From positions 2,186,226 to 2,250,225 of the forward strand of contig NZ_ML214297.1 in NCBI RefSeq assembly GCF_004698125.1: a stretch of 64,000 nt of DNA, written 5' to 3'. Below the pieces are notes generated by a model. The model was given only the letters and a program-made list of their open reading frames with translations. It did not search any database and had not been told where the DNA came from. Positions 62,569 through 64,000 of the stretch are shown here, in pieces. How positions within the stretch are numbered: the first letter of the stretch is position 1; each line of letters starts with the position of its first letter. Made by a program: the position numbers and the translations under genes. The stretch is from Halosimplex halophilum (lineage in GTDB: Archaea; Halobacteriota; Halobacteria; Halobacteriales; Haloarculaceae).

Positions 62569-62911
62569 CCGGCTTTCCGGCGGCGGGGTGAGCGAGGTCT
62601 GCCCGCCCGCCGCCGAAAACGTGGGCGGACACACCGTCTGAGCGACTCTGACGCCCTTCGTGAGCAACGCGAGGGAGGTCGCCTCCGCGGGCACCTCCCC
62701 GTTCCGGCGGTCGAACCGCGGACCCGTGGCGCCGATGCCGGCGATACGCGCGAGAATCGAACGTCGTCGCCCAGCCGCTCTCGGCCCTTATCGCGTGCGA
62801 TAATCGCCCCCGAATAGTTATCTCGGGGAGCGCGGAACGTGGTGGCAACGTGACGGGACCGAGTGACTGGCCAGCTAATGAAAGCCGAGCGATCAGGGGG
62901 AGCCGGCGCCG
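62569..62911 (+). promoter_or_regulatory. Gene-free region with palindrome and stem-loop before the membrane protein gene
   Basis: 343 bases. A perfect 16-base inverted repeat TTATCGC-GT-GCGATAA lies at 62788-62803, followed five bases later by a stem-loop CCCCGA (62808-62813) / TCGGGG (62823-62828) with a nine-base loop containing AGTTAT. Both lie about 85-125 bases before the ATG at 62912. Remaining sequence shows nothing recognisable. Confidence 0.45.
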
Positions 62912-64000
62912 ATGAGCGGCGACTCGGCGCGGTTCGGGTGGCTCCCGGCCGCGGTCCGCGACGAGCGAGCCGCCGCCCTCGCGGCGACGCCGACGCGGGT
63001 CCTGTTCGGCGGCCGGCCGGGGCTGGCGCTGTTCTGCGGGGCGCTCGCGCTCTACCTGTCGACCTGGCGCGTCGGCGTCTTCTTCAACGACATCGGGCTG
63101 TACACCTGGACGCTCGAACGGCTGGCAGACGGGCGGCTGTCGCTGGGCGTCCCGGGCGAACTCGGGCGGAGCTACCCCGGGATGCACTACCGCGACGGCC
63201 GGGTGTGGGGCCGCGGGTACGGTCTGGTCGCCCTGGCCCTGCCGGTCTACTGGGCGGTCGAGGCGCTCGACCCGCTGGTCGACCTGCGCTGGCTCGTCGT
63301 CGCCGCGTTCAGCGCGCTCGTGGCCGCGACGACCGCGCTCGTCGGCGACCTCGCCGGCCAGCGTCGGCGCGGGGTCTGGGCAGGTGCGGGACTGGCCGCG
63401 CTCGCGCTGGCCGGCAACGCCTGGTTCTACAAGCCGCTGCGGGTCGACCCGTCGACGGTCGCCTTGCAGCTGGCGACGATGCTCGCGGGCGCGGTGGTGG
63501 TCGTCGCCGCCTACCGGCTGGTCGCGCTCCGGCACGGCCGGACCGTCGGCGCGCTCGCGGGGGCGGCCGTCCTGCTGGGGACGCCCGTCGCCTTCTGGGC
63601 GAGCACGCCGAAGCGACACACCCTCTCGGCGATGTTCGTCCTGCTGGCGGTGTACGCGTTCGCGGCGAGCCGCGAGGACGGCCGCACGCCCCTGGAGAGT
63701 GCGGCGCTCCGGGGCGGCGCCTTCGCCTGCGGCGGCCTGCTCGCGTGGGTCCACGCGCCCGAGGGGATCACGCTGCTGGCCGCGCTCGCCGTCGTCGACC
63801 TCCCGACGGCGCCCAGGAACGACCGGCGCACGCTGGCGGTCGTCGCCGGGCTGGCCGGCCTCGCGCTCGTCCCCTACCTCGCGACGAACGCCGTCGTCTC
63901 GGGCAACCCGCTGCTGCCGCCGCACTTCCTCGACTCCTACCACGGGGCGTCGCTGGCCGAACTCGCCGACGGCGGGGCGACCGCGGGCGCCAGCGGCGGT
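62912..64000 (+). CDS. Polytopic membrane protein, glycosyltransferase-39-like, 3' end cut by window
   Basis: At least 363 residues, running off the right edge. Multiple membrane helices start at residue ~32 (RPGLALFCGALALYLSTW). A lumenal-type loop after helix 1 (VFFNDIGLYTWTLERLADGRLS) carries an Asp where PMT/ArnT-type glycosyltransferases have their catalytic acidic residue, followed by KPLRVDPSTVALQLATM. Probably a dolichol-phosphate-sugar-dependent transferase or related integral membrane protein. Fold assignment is tentative. Confidence 0.6.
   Translation, partial: MSGDSARFGWLPAAVRDERAAALAATPTRVLFGGRPGLALFCGALALYLSTWRVGVFFNDIGLYTWTLERLADGRLSLGVPGELGRSYPGMHYRDGRVWGRGYGLVALALPVYWAVEALDPLVDLRWLVVAAFSALVAATTALVGDLAGQRRRGVWAGAGLAALALAGNAWFYKPLRVDPSTVALQLATMLAGAVVVVAAYRLVALRHGRTVGALAGAAVLLGTPVAFWASTPKRHTLSAMFVLLAVYAFAASREDGRTPLESAALRGGAFACGGLLAWVHAPEGITLLAALAVVDLPTAPRNDRRTLAVVAGLAGLALVPYLATNAVVSGNPLLPPHFLDSYHGASLAELADGGATAGASGG

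Overview
The window is chromosomal DNA from a halophilic archaeon (class Halobacteria). The base composition is very GC-rich, the predicted proteins are strongly acidic, and secreted proteins almost all carry twin-arginine (Tat) signals. Many genes have an AT-rich TATA-like element 25-30 bases before the start codon (leaderless mRNAs). Marker genes fit: CetZ tubulin, archaeal PCNA, ribosomal protein L15e, RIO2 kinase, TrmY, F420 genes cofC/cofG, phytoene synthase and Bat-type (HTH_10), TrmB and HxlR regulators. The gene set suggests a carbohydrate-degrading relative of the Haloarculaceae, but the genus is inference.

Layout. 1-12.4 kb holds housekeeping and accessory genes: partial cysteine synthase, M29 aminopeptidase, LipM/LplA-like protein, a Bat-type regulator divergent from an orphan fused NuoCD, a DoxX gene (with a small upstream ORF) divergent from an HxlR regulator, an orphan family-5 solute-binding lipoprotein followed by a TrmB regulator, and RIO2. 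A second DoxX-type gene follows.

13.1-32.8 kb is the centrepiece: ten consecutive minus-strand genes, nine encoding Tat-exported multidomain proteins. There are five GH5, two GH10 and one GH12 glycoside hydrolases, one exported protein with a large unrecognised domain, and a small Fn3-only protein. All nine exported proteins carry the same ~130-145 residue module (called the WQG module here): seven type-A copies at the extreme C-terminus and two type-B copies elsewhere. A TrmB-family regulator (33.3-34.3 kb) and an AT-rich 435-base promoter region head the cluster. The set reads as an extracellular cellulose/hemicellulose depolymerisation locus; no sugar permease or intracellular glycosidase is present.

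34.5-50.9 kb: L15e, phytoene synthase with a possible Bat-type upstream activating sequence, a beta-lactamase-fold hydrolase with a membrane tail, a short RNB exoribonuclease, small conserved proteins, an MFS exporter, an unrecognised protein with a PD-(D/E)xK signature divergent from a Ca2+-type P-ATPase, a PNPOx-like protein, a DUF211-VIT pair and a flippase-like membrane protein.

50.9-64 kb: aglM-type UDP-sugar dehydrogenase, membrane proteins, TrmY, tRNA-Pro(CGG), an ABM-domain protein, an NDUFA9-like SDR, cetZ followed by an overlapping membrane-protein gene, cofC and cofG, a PCNA-like clamp, and a truncated polytopic membrane protein.

Two long noncoding stretches (3373-3889 and 51053-51661) are copies of one mosaic, hairpin-rich dispersed element. 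Conserved blocks are interrupted by stem-loops whose stems differ in sequence but stay paired, and one stem-loop has its loop inverted between copies.
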